Assembly: GCA_964466155.1 (NCBI GenBank)
Contig: CAYXMY010000001.1
Coordinates: 3,003 to 67,002, forward strand
Direction: 5' to 3'
DNA: 64,000 nt
DNA from: Caenibius sp964466155
GTDB lineage: Bacteria > Pseudomonadota > Alphaproteobacteria > Sphingomonadales > Sphingomonadaceae
The position numbers and the translations under genes were made by a program. Positions 16,381 to 24,537 of the stretch are shown here, one piece after another; positions within the stretch are counted from its first letter, which is position 1; each line of letters starts with the position of its first letter. The notes beneath the pieces are model-generated. The model was not told the origin of the DNA, ran no database searches, and worked only from the letters and a program-made list of their open reading frames with translations.

Positions 16381-17772
16381 ATGGCCGGGATCGTCGACTG
16401 GGGCGTGCATATCGCCGCGCATCGCCTCCCCCTCGCGCTGCTTGCCGGGCGCAAGGCGGAAGGCGGGCCGGAACGGGCGCTGGCCTGGGCGGACGAGGAC
16501 AGCGTGACCATGGCGGTGGACGCTGCCCGCCATTGTCTGAAAGACCGGGCGCGGGACGCAATCGATCTGCTGATTTTCGCCACCACCACTTATGCCTTCG
16601 CGGAAAAGCAGGGCGCCGCGCTGATCGCCGCCGTGCTCGGCCTGCCGCAGACCGTGCGCACCGCCGATATCGGCCATTCGCTGCGCGGCGGGGCACAGGC
16701 GCTGCTGTTGGCCGACGATGCGGTCAAGGCAGGGCGCGCCAGACAGGCGCTGGTGCTGATCGCCGATTGCCGCATGGGCGCACCGGGATCGGAACTGGAA
16801 CGCAGCGGCGGCGATGCGGCAGTGGCGTTCCTGATCGGGCATGACGGGGTGGTGGCGGAGCTTTCGGGCAGCGCGGCGCATTCGGAAGAGCTGGTCGATG
16901 TCTGGCGGCGCAGCGGCGACCGCTTCACCCACCAGTGGGAAGACCGCTTCACCACGCAATACGGCTTTCTCGACCCCAGCGCCGCTGCCGCCGCCAAGCT
17001 GCCCAAGACGGCGGACGGCGCGCACCGTGTCTGGGCCACCAGCGCCCCCAACAAGCGCGCTTCAGGCAGTCTCACCAAAGCAATCGGCGTGGCCCCCGCC
17101 GCCATGGTGCCCGGCCTGTTCGACACGGTCGGCTATTGCGGCACGGCGCAGGCCCCGCTCCTGCTGGCCGCCGCGCTCGACACGGCGGAAACGGGGCAGG
17201 AACTGGCTCTGCTCGCCCATGGCGATGGGGCGGAAGCGCTGCTTTACACCGTGATCGCACCCCGCCCCGGCCATGCAGTGGCCGATGCCGTGGCGCAGCG
17301 TATCCCGGTCCCTTCGCTCCAGGCCTATCGCCGCGCGCGCGCGCTCGACACGGCCGAATATCCGCCGGTCGACGATCAGGGCATTTCCGCCACGATCCAT
17401 TTCCGCGAACGGGCGGAGGATTTGCGCCTGCACGGCCAACGGTGCGCCTGCGGCGAACCGCAATTCCCCAAACAGCGCGTCTGCATCCGTTGCGGGGCGA
17501 AGGACCGGTTCACGCCGGAAGATTTCGCGGAACGGGGCGGAACGCTCGTCACTTATACGCTCGATTCCTTCTTCCCTTCCCCCACTCCGCCCACGGCGGT
17601 AGGCGTGGTACAGGTGGCGGATGGCCCGCGTATCTACATGCAGGTGGCGGGGCTGCCCAAAGAAGGCCCCACGCTGGGCATGCCGCTGCGCTTCGCCTTC
17701 CGCCGCATTCACGATGCAGGCCAGCGCCCGAACTATTTCTGGAAAGCCCTGCCCGAAAGGACCCTGCCATGA
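16381..17772 (+). CDS. Ketoacyl-synthase III/HMG-CoA-synthase-like protein fused to a DUF35 OB-fold domain
   Basis: The product has 463 residues. The first about 330 residues look like the thiolase-superfamily KAS III/HMG-CoA synthase branch (for example DLLIFATTTYAF and GGDAAVAFLIG). The last about 120 form a DUF35 domain: a zinc-ribbon pattern C-A-C-G, ten residues, C-I-R-C-G, then an OB-fold ending in FRRIHDAG. DUF35 partners bind CoA substrates for thiolase-fold enzymes. In archaeal and steroid systems they are usually separate proteins; here the domain is covalently joined. ATG 16381 follows AGGGAGG; the longer open frame upstream is a shadow of the SDR gene. It may act with the thiolase that starts in its stop codon (ATGA). 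Confidence 0.75.
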   Translation: MAGIVDWGVHIAAHRLPLALLAGRKAEGGPERALAWADEDSVTMAVDAARHCLKDRARDAIDLLIFATTTYAFAEKQGAALIAAVLGLPQTVRTADIGHSLRGGAQALLLADDAVKAGRARQALVLIADCRMGAPGSELERSGGDAAVAFLIGHDGVVAELSGSAAHSEELVDVWRRSGDRFTHQWEDRFTTQYGFLDPSAAAAAKLPKTADGAHRVWATSAPNKRASGSLTKAIGVAPAAMVPGLFDTVGYCGTAQAPLLLAAALDTAETGQELALLAHGDGAEALLYTVIAPRPGHAVADAVAQRIPVPSLQAYRRARALDTAEYPPVDDQGISATIHFRERAEDLRLHGQRCACGEPQFPKQRVCIRCGAKDRFTPEDFAERGGTLVTYTLDSFFPSPTPPTAVGVVQVADGPRIYMQVAGLPKEGPTLGMPLRFAFRRIHDAGQRPNYFWKALPERTLP

Positions 17773-18914
17773 GCCTGAGGGATAAGGCCGCGATTGTCGG
17801 CGTGGGCTGCACCCATTTCATGGAGAACTGGACCGGCAGCGCGGAGGATATGATCGTCGATGCAGTGTTCGAAGCCTATGCCGACGCCGGGATCGAAGAC
17901 CCCAACCGCCAGATCGACGCGGTGTTCTGCGGTTCGCTCTATTCCGCGATGGGGCCAGTCGATGTGTCGGAAGCGCTCAAGCTCTACAAGCCGCTGACTT
18001 CGGTCTACAACTACTGCGCCACTGGCACCGAAGTGGTCCGCGCCGCCGTGATGGCGATTGCCGCCGGGGCATACGACACGGTGCTGGCCGTGGGTTATGA
18101 CAAGCCCAAGGATCGCGGCGTCTCCGGCCCGCCGGTTGCGTTCCGCGGTGTGCGCGATCTGCCCGCCACGCCCGCCGGATGGTTCGCACTGGCCGCCGCC
18201 CCCTATTTCGCCAAGTTCGGCGCCGGGCGGGAAGAATTGGCACAAATTGCGGTGAAAAATCACCATAATGGCACCCTCGCCCCCAAATCCTTCCTCAAGA
18301 AGGAAATCACGGTGGACGATGTGCTGACTGCGCGGATGATTTCCTGGCCTTTCGGGCTTTACGATTGCGCCGCGCAGACCGATGGCGCGGCGGCGGTGAT
18401 CGTCACCCGCGCCGATCTGGCGCGCAACCATCCCAAGCAGCCGGTGCTGGTGAAAGCGATCACCTCGCACTGTTCCCCCCACCCGCACACCGACCCGGAT
18501 CACGATTTCCTGCGCTGGAAAGCCACCGAAAGCGCCGCGAGGGATGCCTATCGCATGGCCGGGATCGACGATCCCTTCCGCCAGATCGATGTGGCGCAAT
18601 TGCACGACTGCTTCACGCTGACGGAACTGCTCTCCTACGAAGACCTCGGCTTTATTCCCAAAGGCGCGGCGAAGGAGCACATCGCCAGCGGCACATTCAC
18701 GCTGGCGGGCGAACTGCCAGTCAACACCGACGGAGGCTTGAAAAGCTTCGGCCATCCCACCGGGGCCAGCGGCGCGCGCATGATCGTGGAGAACACGTTG
18801 CAACTGCGCGGCGAAGCCGGTGCGCGGCAAGTGCAAGGGGCGAAACTGGCGCTGAGCCACAACATCGGCGGCTATCCCACGGGCTGCGCCGTCAGCATTC
18901 TGGGGGTGGAATGA
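17769..18914 (+). CDS. SCP-x-type thiolase/acetyl-CoA acetyltransferase
   Basis: The product has 381 residues. The nucleophile region NYCATGTEVVR keeps the active Cys, LHDCFT supplies a His-x-Cys motif, and FGHPTGASGARM carries the glycine-rich loop of the family. These point to a working thiolase that cleaves a 3-oxoacyl-CoA with CoA. It starts within the stop of the KAS-DUF35 gene, so the DUF35 domain of that protein may serve it. It differs from the second thiolase-like protein of the operon (20870-22024), which lacks the Cys. Confidence 0.85.
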   Translation: MSLRDKAAIVGVGCTHFMENWTGSAEDMIVDAVFEAYADAGIEDPNRQIDAVFCGSLYSAMGPVDVSEALKLYKPLTSVYNYCATGTEVVRAAVMAIAAGAYDTVLAVGYDKPKDRGVSGPPVAFRGVRDLPATPAGWFALAAAPYFAKFGAGREELAQIAVKNHHNGTLAPKSFLKKEITVDDVLTARMISWPFGLYDCAAQTDGAAAVIVTRADLARNHPKQPVLVKAITSHCSPHPHTDPDHDFLRWKATESAARDAYRMAGIDDPFRQIDVAQLHDCFTLTELLSYEDLGFIPKGAAKEHIASGTFTLAGELPVNTDGGLKSFGHPTGASGARMIVENTLQLRGEAGARQVQGAKLALSHNIGGYPTGCAVSILGVE

Positions 18915-19717
18915 GCGGGCCATACGAAACGCTGGATATCCGCATTGCCGATCATATCGCGGTGCTGACCCTGTCGCGCGAGGCCCGCCACAACGCGATT
19001 TCCAGCCGGATGAACGTGGAACTGCCGCAAGCCTGGCGGCAGCTCGAAGCCGATCCCGCCGTGCGCGTGATCGTGGTGACGGGCGCGGGCGGCAAGGCCT
19101 TCTGTACCGGGGCCGATCTCGCCGATCTGCCGAGGACGGAAGACCCCGCATTCGCGCAACAGCTTTCCTCCATCGGCTGGACCGGGCGGCAGAACGGCGT
19201 GACCAAGCCGGTGATCGCCGCGATCAATGGCCTCAGCGTGGGCGCGGGCCTGCATTTCGCGGCGGATTCCGATATCGTGCTGGCCGCCGACCATGCACAG
19301 TTCGTGGACAGCCATGTGGCGGTCGGCCTGATCGCCGCGCTGGAACCCATCGGCCTTGCCCGGCGCATGCCTCTGGGCGCAGTGATGAAACTGGCGCTAA
19401 CCGGGGGGGACGAACGCCTTTCCGCGCAGGAAGCATGGCGGCTGGGGATGGTGGACGAGATCATGCCGCTCGACGCGCTGATGCCGCGCGCAATGGAACT
19501 GGCCGCCAGCATCGCCCGCCATTCCCCCACCGCCGTCGCCCGCACCCGCGCCGCGATCTGGGCGTCGAAGGAATTGCCGCTGAGCGAAGCGCTGGAGGAA
19601 GGCTGGCGCCATATCCTGGCGCAGAACAATCATCCCGATCTGGCCGAAGGCGTGGCCGCGTTCGTCGAAAAACGCGCACCCCAATGGCGGGATCGCGATC
19701 CGGGGGACGCGGCGTGA
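18911..19717 (+). CDS. Enoyl-CoA hydratase/isomerase (crotonase) 1
   Basis: The product has 268 residues with a crotonase fold: VLTLSREARHNAIS, TGAGGKAFCTGADLADL (CoA-binding/oxyanion loop) and NGLSVGAGLHFAADSDIVLA. At the usual two-glutamate site only the later Glu (AALEPIG) is plain. The reaction may therefore be isomerisation, or hydrolysis of a cyclic ketone as in ring-opening crotonases, rather than simple hydration. ATGA overlap with the thiolase gene and GTGA overlap with the next crotonase gene place it in the same operon. Confidence 0.8.
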   Translation: MSGPYETLDIRIADHIAVLTLSREARHNAISSRMNVELPQAWRQLEADPAVRVIVVTGAGGKAFCTGADLADLPRTEDPAFAQQLSSIGWTGRQNGVTKPVIAAINGLSVGAGLHFAADSDIVLAADHAQFVDSHVAVGLIAALEPIGLARRMPLGAVMKLALTGGDERLSAQEAWRLGMVDEIMPLDALMPRAMELAASIARHSPTAVARTRAAIWASKELPLSEALEEGWRHILAQNNHPDLAEGVAAFVEKRAPQWRDRDPGDAA

Positions 19718-20436
19718 GCTACGGCACGCTTGCCATCGCCCGGCACGGCGCGGTCGAAATGATCGCACTGACCAGCGCCGACGGGATGAACTGCTACACC
19801 CCGGAAATGGGCGAAGACCTTGTGGCGGCCCTGCGCGCAGCGGCGGCGGACGAAGATGTGGCCGCCATCGTCCTCACCGGCAGTGGGCGGGCGTTCTGCG
19901 CGGGCGCGCATCGCGATGTGCTGACCGGCGCGCTCGGCCCTTCCGGCCTGCGCATCGGGCAGGAGGCCTTCATCGCCAGCTTCGCATCCGAATTCGCGGC
20001 CATTCCCAAGCTGACCATCGCCGCATTCAACGGTTCCGCCGCCGGGATCGGCGTGACCATGAGCCTGCTCTGCGATCTGCGGCTGGCCGTGCCGGGCGCA
20101 CGGTTGCGGCTCAATTTCGCGGAACTCGGGATCATGCCGGGGCTCGGTTCGACCTGCACGCTCGCCCGCCTCGTCGGCCCGGCACAGGCCAAGAAGCTGC
20201 TGCTGTGCAGTGAGACGCTGACCGGCGAGGAAGCCATGGCACTTGGCCTGGTCGACGAAGTGGTTCCGGCCGACGCGCTGCGGGATCGCGCGCTGGCACT
20301 GGGGGAAGCAGCGGCGAAATCCAGCCGCGCGTTGGCCGCTGAAATCAAGGCGGCAATCGATGCCTGCGGCGAAAGCGATCTTGCCGCTGCCCTGCGCCGC
20401 GAAGCCGACGCCGCGAAACGGCTGCGAGGGGCGTGA
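19714..20436 (+). CDS. Enoyl-CoA hydratase/isomerase (crotonase) 2
   Basis: The product has 240 residues, starting at GTG 19714, which overlaps the previous stop (GTGA). Crotonase features are VLTGSGRAFCAGAHRDVL, FNGSAAGIGVTMSLLCDLRLA and FAELGIMPGLGST. It is only distantly similar to the preceding crotonase, so each probably acts on a different ring or chain intermediate. GTG is preferred because no ATG with a ribosome site lies nearby in frame. Confidence 0.8.
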   Translation: MSYGTLAIARHGAVEMIALTSADGMNCYTPEMGEDLVAALRAAAADEDVAAIVLTGSGRAFCAGAHRDVLTGALGPSGLRIGQEAFIASFASEFAAIPKLTIAAFNGSAAGIGVTMSLLCDLRLAVPGARLRLNFAELGIMPGLGSTCTLARLVGPAQAKKLLLCSETLTGEEAMALGLVDEVVPADALRDRALALGEAAAKSSRALAAEIKAAIDACGESDLAAALRREADAAKRLRGA

Positions 20437-20873
20437 TGGCGCGGCAGGCAATCCGCTTCGACGATTACCACGGCTTCGCCCGGATCGAGGCCCGGGGCTT
20501 CACCGCCTGGGGGCCGGACGTGCCGCTGGAGCGGGAAACGGTCGCCGCTTTCCTTGCCGTGACCGGCGCACCCGGCGATGGCGCGCAGATCCCCGGCGTC
20601 ATGTTGCAGGCCATGCTGCCCCGGCTCGTGCCCGGGCACGATTGGGAGGTGACGGGGCATAGCGGGGCGATCAATCTCGGCAGCCCGACGATCCGCTTCC
20701 CTGTGCCCGCACAGGCCGGGGCACGGCTCTGCGGGCGCAGCCGCCTGTCCGCCGCCACGCACCATGCCAGGGGCACCGTCGTTGCCATGGAATTCGAAGT
20801 GATCGAACATGGGGCGCAGGAGCCGTGCCTGCGCTCGATCATCGAACTGCTCTATCTCGGGCAACCGGCATGA
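20436..20873 (+). CDS. MaoC-like hot-dog protein lacking the usual catalytic motif
   Basis: The product has 145 residues. The hot-dog fold is suggested by LERETVAAFLAVTG at the helix and NLGSPTIRFPVPAQAGARL in the strand that follows. Where MaoC hydratases carry D-x-N-P-x-H, this protein reads GAPGDGAQIPGVM without the His, so it may be a structural partner, a thioesterase-like protein, or inactive. ATG 20436 shares a base with the previous stop (TGATG); a GTG one codon earlier is also possible. It is coupled to the aldolase-like gene by ATGA. Confidence 0.62.
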   Translation: MARQAIRFDDYHGFARIEARGFTAWGPDVPLERETVAAFLAVTGAPGDGAQIPGVMLQAMLPRLVPGHDWEVTGHSGAINLGSPTIRFPVPAQAGARLCGRSRLSAATHHARGTVVAMEFEVIEHGAQEPCLRSIIELLYLGQPA

Positions 20874-22024
20874 CCATCGTCGGCAAAGTCGCCATCGCGG
20901 GCATCGGCCAGACGCCGTTCGGCCGGGGGCTGGCAGCGCCGGAGCGCGAACTCGCTTGCATCGCCATCGACGCGGCGCTGCGGGATGCCGGGGTCGATGC
21001 AGGCGAAATCGACGCCCTGTGCAGCTACACCATGGAAGCGACGCCCGATTTCGAAATCGTGCGCAATTGCGGCCTCGGCCCGCTGCACTATTTTGCTCAA
21101 GTGCCCCATGGCGGCGGCGCTGGACCTGCGGCCATCGGCCACGCGGCCATGGCGCTCGCCACCGGGCAGGCAAAAGCCGCTGTCGTCTGGCGCGCGCGCA
21201 AACGCTCCGCCGCCGCCAGCCGGGTCTGGGCGCAATCGGCCGCCGTGCTGGAAGACCACTGGAAATGGTCACGCCCCTCGGGCCTGCTGCGCCCGGTGGA
21301 TGAAGTGGCGGCGATGGCGCGCCGCTATGCCCATGAATACGGCGATATCGCCCCGGCGCTGGCCGAAATCGCCATGGCGCTGCGCGCTTATGCCTGCGCC
21401 AATCCGGCGGCGATGATGCATGGCAAGCCGATGGACGAAGCGGCCTATTACGCCTCGCGCATGGTGGCCGATCCGCTGCGCCTGTTCGACAATTGCCTCG
21501 AAACCGATGGGGCTGTGGCGCTGGTTCTTCTGCCGGTGGAACGGGCGCGCGATGCCCGGCACAAACCGGTGGTGATCGAAGCGTTCGCGCAGGGGATGAT
21601 CCCCGGCCACCAGTCGATGGCCGATTTCCACCGCGCCGATGCGCTGACAAGTTGCGGCCATGTCGCGGCGGAACAGCTCTGGCGCATGACCGGTTTCGCC
21701 CCCGCCGATGTCGATGTGGCGCAGATTTACGATGCGTTTTCGCCGCTGATCCTGTTTTCGCTGGAAGCCTATGGCTTCGTGCCGAAAGGCGAAGCGGCGC
21801 GCTTCATTTGCGATGGGGGCCTGCGCCCGGATGGCGCGCTGCCGACCAACACGGCGGGCGGCGGCCTGTCGGAAGCCTATCTTCACGGGCTCAATCTCGT
21901 GACCGAGGCGGTGCGGCAAATTCGCGGCACGGCGACCACCCAGATCGCCGATGCCCGGCTCGCGCTCGTTACCGGGTGCGACGCCACGCCCAACGGCGCC
22001 CTGCTGCTGAGGAGCGACGGATGA
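20870..22024 (+). CDS. Thiolase-fold protein without nucleophilic Cys, probable Ltp2-type aldolase
   Basis: The product has 384 residues of the SCP-2 thiolase family. The segment that should carry the nucleophilic Cys (Cys-x-Ser/Thr-Gly) reads VPHGGGAGPA, so no Claisen cleavage by Cys is expected. Tyr residues in QIYDAFSP and GGGLSEAYLHG lie where Ltp2 retro-aldolases of steroid side-chain degradation have their catalytic tyrosines. Ltp2 works in a complex with a DUF35 protein, and a DUF35 gene starts in this gene's stop codon. I therefore predict carbon-carbon cleavage of a beta-hydroxyacyl-CoA by retro-aldol chemistry. This is inference from motifs and pairing. Confidence 0.72.
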   Translation: MTIVGKVAIAGIGQTPFGRGLAAPERELACIAIDAALRDAGVDAGEIDALCSYTMEATPDFEIVRNCGLGPLHYFAQVPHGGGAGPAAIGHAAMALATGQAKAAVVWRARKRSAAASRVWAQSAAVLEDHWKWSRPSGLLRPVDEVAAMARRYAHEYGDIAPALAEIAMALRAYACANPAAMMHGKPMDEAAYYASRMVADPLRLFDNCLETDGAVALVLLPVERARDARHKPVVIEAFAQGMIPGHQSMADFHRADALTSCGHVAAEQLWRMTGFAPADVDVAQIYDAFSPLILFSLEAYGFVPKGEAARFICDGGLRPDGALPTNTAGGGLSEAYLHGLNLVTEAVRQIRGTATTQIADARLALVTGCDATPNGALLLRSDG

Positions 22025-22449
22025 TCCCCGGCATCCCCCTCCCTTCGCGCGATGGCCCGTTCGAAGCGGGCTTCTGGGCCGCGCTCGACCGGGGCGAACT
22101 GGCGCATCAACAGTGCGAAGCCTGCTCCGCCTGGCATTTCCCGCCACGCTGGCGCTGCACCTGCGGCGGCGCGCTGACTTACCGGCCTGTTTCCGGCCGG
22201 GCACGGCTGTGGTCATGGACGGTGGTTCATCCCCCCGTCCTGCCCGCTTTCGCCCCGTTCGCCCCCTATCCGGTGGCGATTGCCGAACTGGCGGAAGCCC
22301 CCGGCCTGCGCATGGTGGGGCCACTGGTGGAACAGCCGGGCGACCCGCTCAACCATGTCGATCCGGCGCGGTTGCGCATCGGCATGCCGCTCACGGCCTG
22401 CGTGATCGCCTTGGCCGACGGCGTGCGCTGGCCCGCCTGGCAAATCTGA
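22021..22449 (+). CDS. DUF35 OB-fold protein with zinc ribbon, partner of the aldolase-like protein
   Basis: The product has 142 residues. A zinc ribbon C-E-A-C then C-T-C-G-G sits at 32-49, followed by an OB-fold (GRARLWSWTVVH, AIAELAEAPGLRMVG). This is the usual small partner of thiolase-fold enzymes that helps bind the CoA ester. It overlaps the preceding gene by ATGA, the same coupling as Ltp2 and the DUF35 domain of ChsH2. It is the second DUF35 domain of this operon; the first is fused inside the 16381-17772 protein. Confidence 0.78.
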   Translation: MIPGIPLPSRDGPFEAGFWAALDRGELAHQQCEACSAWHFPPRWRCTCGGALTYRPVSGRARLWSWTVVHPPVLPAFAPFAPYPVAIAELAEAPGLRMVGPLVEQPGDPLNHVDPARLRIGMPLTACVIALADGVRWPAWQI

Positions 22450-22471
22450 ATTCTATCCCGGAGACAATATA

Positions 22472-23662
22472 GTGACAGTGGATTACGATCCCTTTTCGAC
22501 CGAAGCGATGCGCGACCCGCACCCGATCTACAAGGATCTGCGTGCGGAAGGTTGCCCGCATTTCGTCGAAGCGCGGCGCGCCTGGGCTCTGACACTGTAC
22601 GACGATCTCAAGAAAGCGAGCCTGCGCAACGCCTGGCTCGATTTCTCGGCCGGGCAGACCCCGGCGCAACTGATGCTGGGCGAACCGGTGCCGCACACGT
22701 TCATGACGATGAATGTGCCCTACAACCGCAAATGGCGCGGGCTGTTGGAACCGTTCTACGGCGCGGGTGCGATCCAGAAGGAAATCCCCCGTCTCAAAGC
22801 GGCCATCGCCAGAGAACTGGAGCCTTTGCGCGGGCAGGATAGCTTCGATGTCTATCACGATTTCGCCAATCAGGTGATGTGCATCAACGCCGGGTACAAT
22901 CTCGGCCTGCCGCGCGAACAGGCAATCGCGGCGCGCAATCTGATCGACCGGATGATTCTCAACCGCGTGCCGGGGCAGGTCGGTTCTTCCACGCCCGACA
23001 GCCAGCAGGCGGCGGGCGAGCTGATGCACCTGCTGATGGGCCACGTCGCCCATATGCGCGCCGATCCCACGGCGGGCGGCCCGCAGGGCAAAGTGCTGCG
23101 CGATGCCGAAGTGGATGGCCAGCGCCTCTCGGATCAGGACCTGTTGTTCTATCTTTTCAGCCTGCTGGTCGTCGGATCGGAAACCACCCCGATGGCGGTG
23201 GCGGGCACGCTGTATTACCTCGCCCGCCATCCTGAGCAGAAGGCGATGGTGCTGGCCGATCATAGCCGGCTGGCCGATGCTTTTCGCGAAACGCTGCGCT
23301 ACGATCAGCCGACCAACATGCTCGCCCGCCGCGCGGCGACCGATTTCGAACTGAACGGGGCGGAGATCAAGGCGGGCGACAATCTGCTGTTCATCTACGC
23401 CTCGGCCAATCGCGATGCGAACCGCTTTGCCAATCCGGACCGCTTCGACATCACCCGTACGAACGAGGGCGATCTCAGCTTCGGCATGGGCGCGCATTTC
23501 TGCCTTGGGGCGGCGCTGGCCGTTGTCGCGGGCGAACTGATGCTGCGCGCGATCTTCGATCTGATCGAGGATTACGAAGTGATCGAGGAGGAATGCGAGC
23601 GCGCCTTCGGCGAGCATCTCAACGGCTTTATCCGGATGACGATCAGGCCGCGCTGGAAGTAG
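22472..23662 (+). CDS. Cytochrome P450 monooxygenase
   Basis: The product has 396 residues, a soluble bacterial class I P450. The heme loop is FGMGAHFCLGAALA (Cys near 344), the K-helix motif is E-T-L-R in FRETLRYDQP, and the I-helix reads VVGSETTP with acid-Thr for oxygen activation. It starts at GTG 22472 with GGAG upstream, 22 nt after the DUF35 gene. It needs a ferredoxin and reductase, and none is in the window. In the estrogen cluster a P450 (EdcA) hydroxylates estrone at C4 to make the catechol for the extradiol dioxygenase; this protein is the candidate for that step. Its 3' end overlaps the convergent TetR gene by 20 nt. Confidence 0.88.
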   Translation: MTVDYDPFSTEAMRDPHPIYKDLRAEGCPHFVEARRAWALTLYDDLKKASLRNAWLDFSAGQTPAQLMLGEPVPHTFMTMNVPYNRKWRGLLEPFYGAGAIQKEIPRLKAAIARELEPLRGQDSFDVYHDFANQVMCINAGYNLGLPREQAIAARNLIDRMILNRVPGQVGSSTPDSQQAAGELMHLLMGHVAHMRADPTAGGPQGKVLRDAEVDGQRLSDQDLLFYLFSLLVVGSETTPMAVAGTLYYLARHPEQKAMVLADHSRLADAFRETLRYDQPTNMLARRAATDFELNGAEIKAGDNLLFIYASANRDANRFANPDRFDITRTNEGDLSFGMGAHFCLGAALAVVAGELMLRAIFDLIEDYEVIEEECERAFGEHLNGFIRMTIRPRWK

Positions 23663-24353
23663 CGCCGCCCACTTGCTTCAGCCCCGCCACGATGATCTTG
23701 GCCATCAGGCGGAAATCGTCGATTTCGAGATTGTCCGGATCGAAGAACGAGCGCTGCACCATCGGCCCCACGATCAGTTCATGCGCGATCGTGGGCGGTG
23801 TCGCAGCAGGCAGTTCCCCCCGGTCGATCGCGCGCTGGATCATGGCGATGCCCGATGCGCGGCGGCGGTTCACCGTTTCATGCAGGCGTGCGGCCAAGGC
23901 TTCGTTGTGCATCGCTTCGCTGACGAGCGCGGGCAGCACGCTGGGGAGCGAGGTCGTGCGCAGAAATTCGTAATACTGGGTGATGTAAGCGACGATCTCC
24001 CCCTCCAGATCGCCGGTTTCGTGAATTTCGATGAGCGGCAGCAGATCGAACGCCGCGATTGCCAATTCCTCCTTGGTCGCCCAGCGGCGATAGATCGTGG
24101 CCTTGCTCACTTTCGCGCGGGCGACAACCGCATCCACCGTCAATCCCGAGAAGCCGACTTCCCCCAACAGGGTGAGCGTTTCTTCCAGAATTGCCTTTTC
24201 ACGGCTGGCATCGCGCGGCCTTCCGGGCGAACGGCGCGGCGCAGGTTTCTTATCTGGTGCCACGTATCGCTTTCCCCCGGTTTCCAAATCGACATTCCGT
24301 GTTTTTGCGATAGGCGGGCTATCCGGCCTGTTCAACCCTGTGAAAGCAAGCAT
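23643..24353 (-). CDS. TetR-family transcriptional regulator
   Basis: The product has up to 236 residues. The helix-turn-helix reads GLTVDAVVARAKVSKATIYRRW after a basic segment RRSPGRPRD; the rest is a helical ligand-binding domain ending in a C-terminal tail. The start is uncertain: ATG 24353 has no clear ribosome site, while GTG 24262 lies after a GGGGGA stretch and would give about 206 residues, a more typical TetR length. It is convergent and overlapping with the P450 gene and divergent from the GMC oxidoreductase gene. It could repress either side; the effector is unknown. Confidence 0.8.
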   Translation of the reverse strand: MLAFTGLNRPDSPPIAKTRNVDLETGGKRYVAPDKKPAPRRSPGRPRDASREKAILEETLTLLGEVGFSGLTVDAVVARAKVSKATIYRRWATKEELAIAAFDLLPLIEIHETGDLEGEIVAYITQYYEFLRTTSLPSVLPALVSEAMHNEALAARLHETVNRRRASGIAMIQRAIDRGELPAATPPTIAHELIVGPMVQRSFFDPDNLEIDDFRLMAKIIVAGLKQVGGATSSAA

Positions 24354-24537
24354 TTGCAGGGATTGTCCGCTCTCGTTTCACTGGGGGGACCGGGGATAAG
24401 TTCAGGCATGCGCCCGATGCGGCAAACAGAACCGAAACCGCCAATAAGCGCTCCACCACCACTGCGAGCAGTTGCATATTGCGCTGCGATGCGGAAGCAG
24501 TGCAGGCGATAGAATGGCGGGGCATGGAAGGCAGGGC

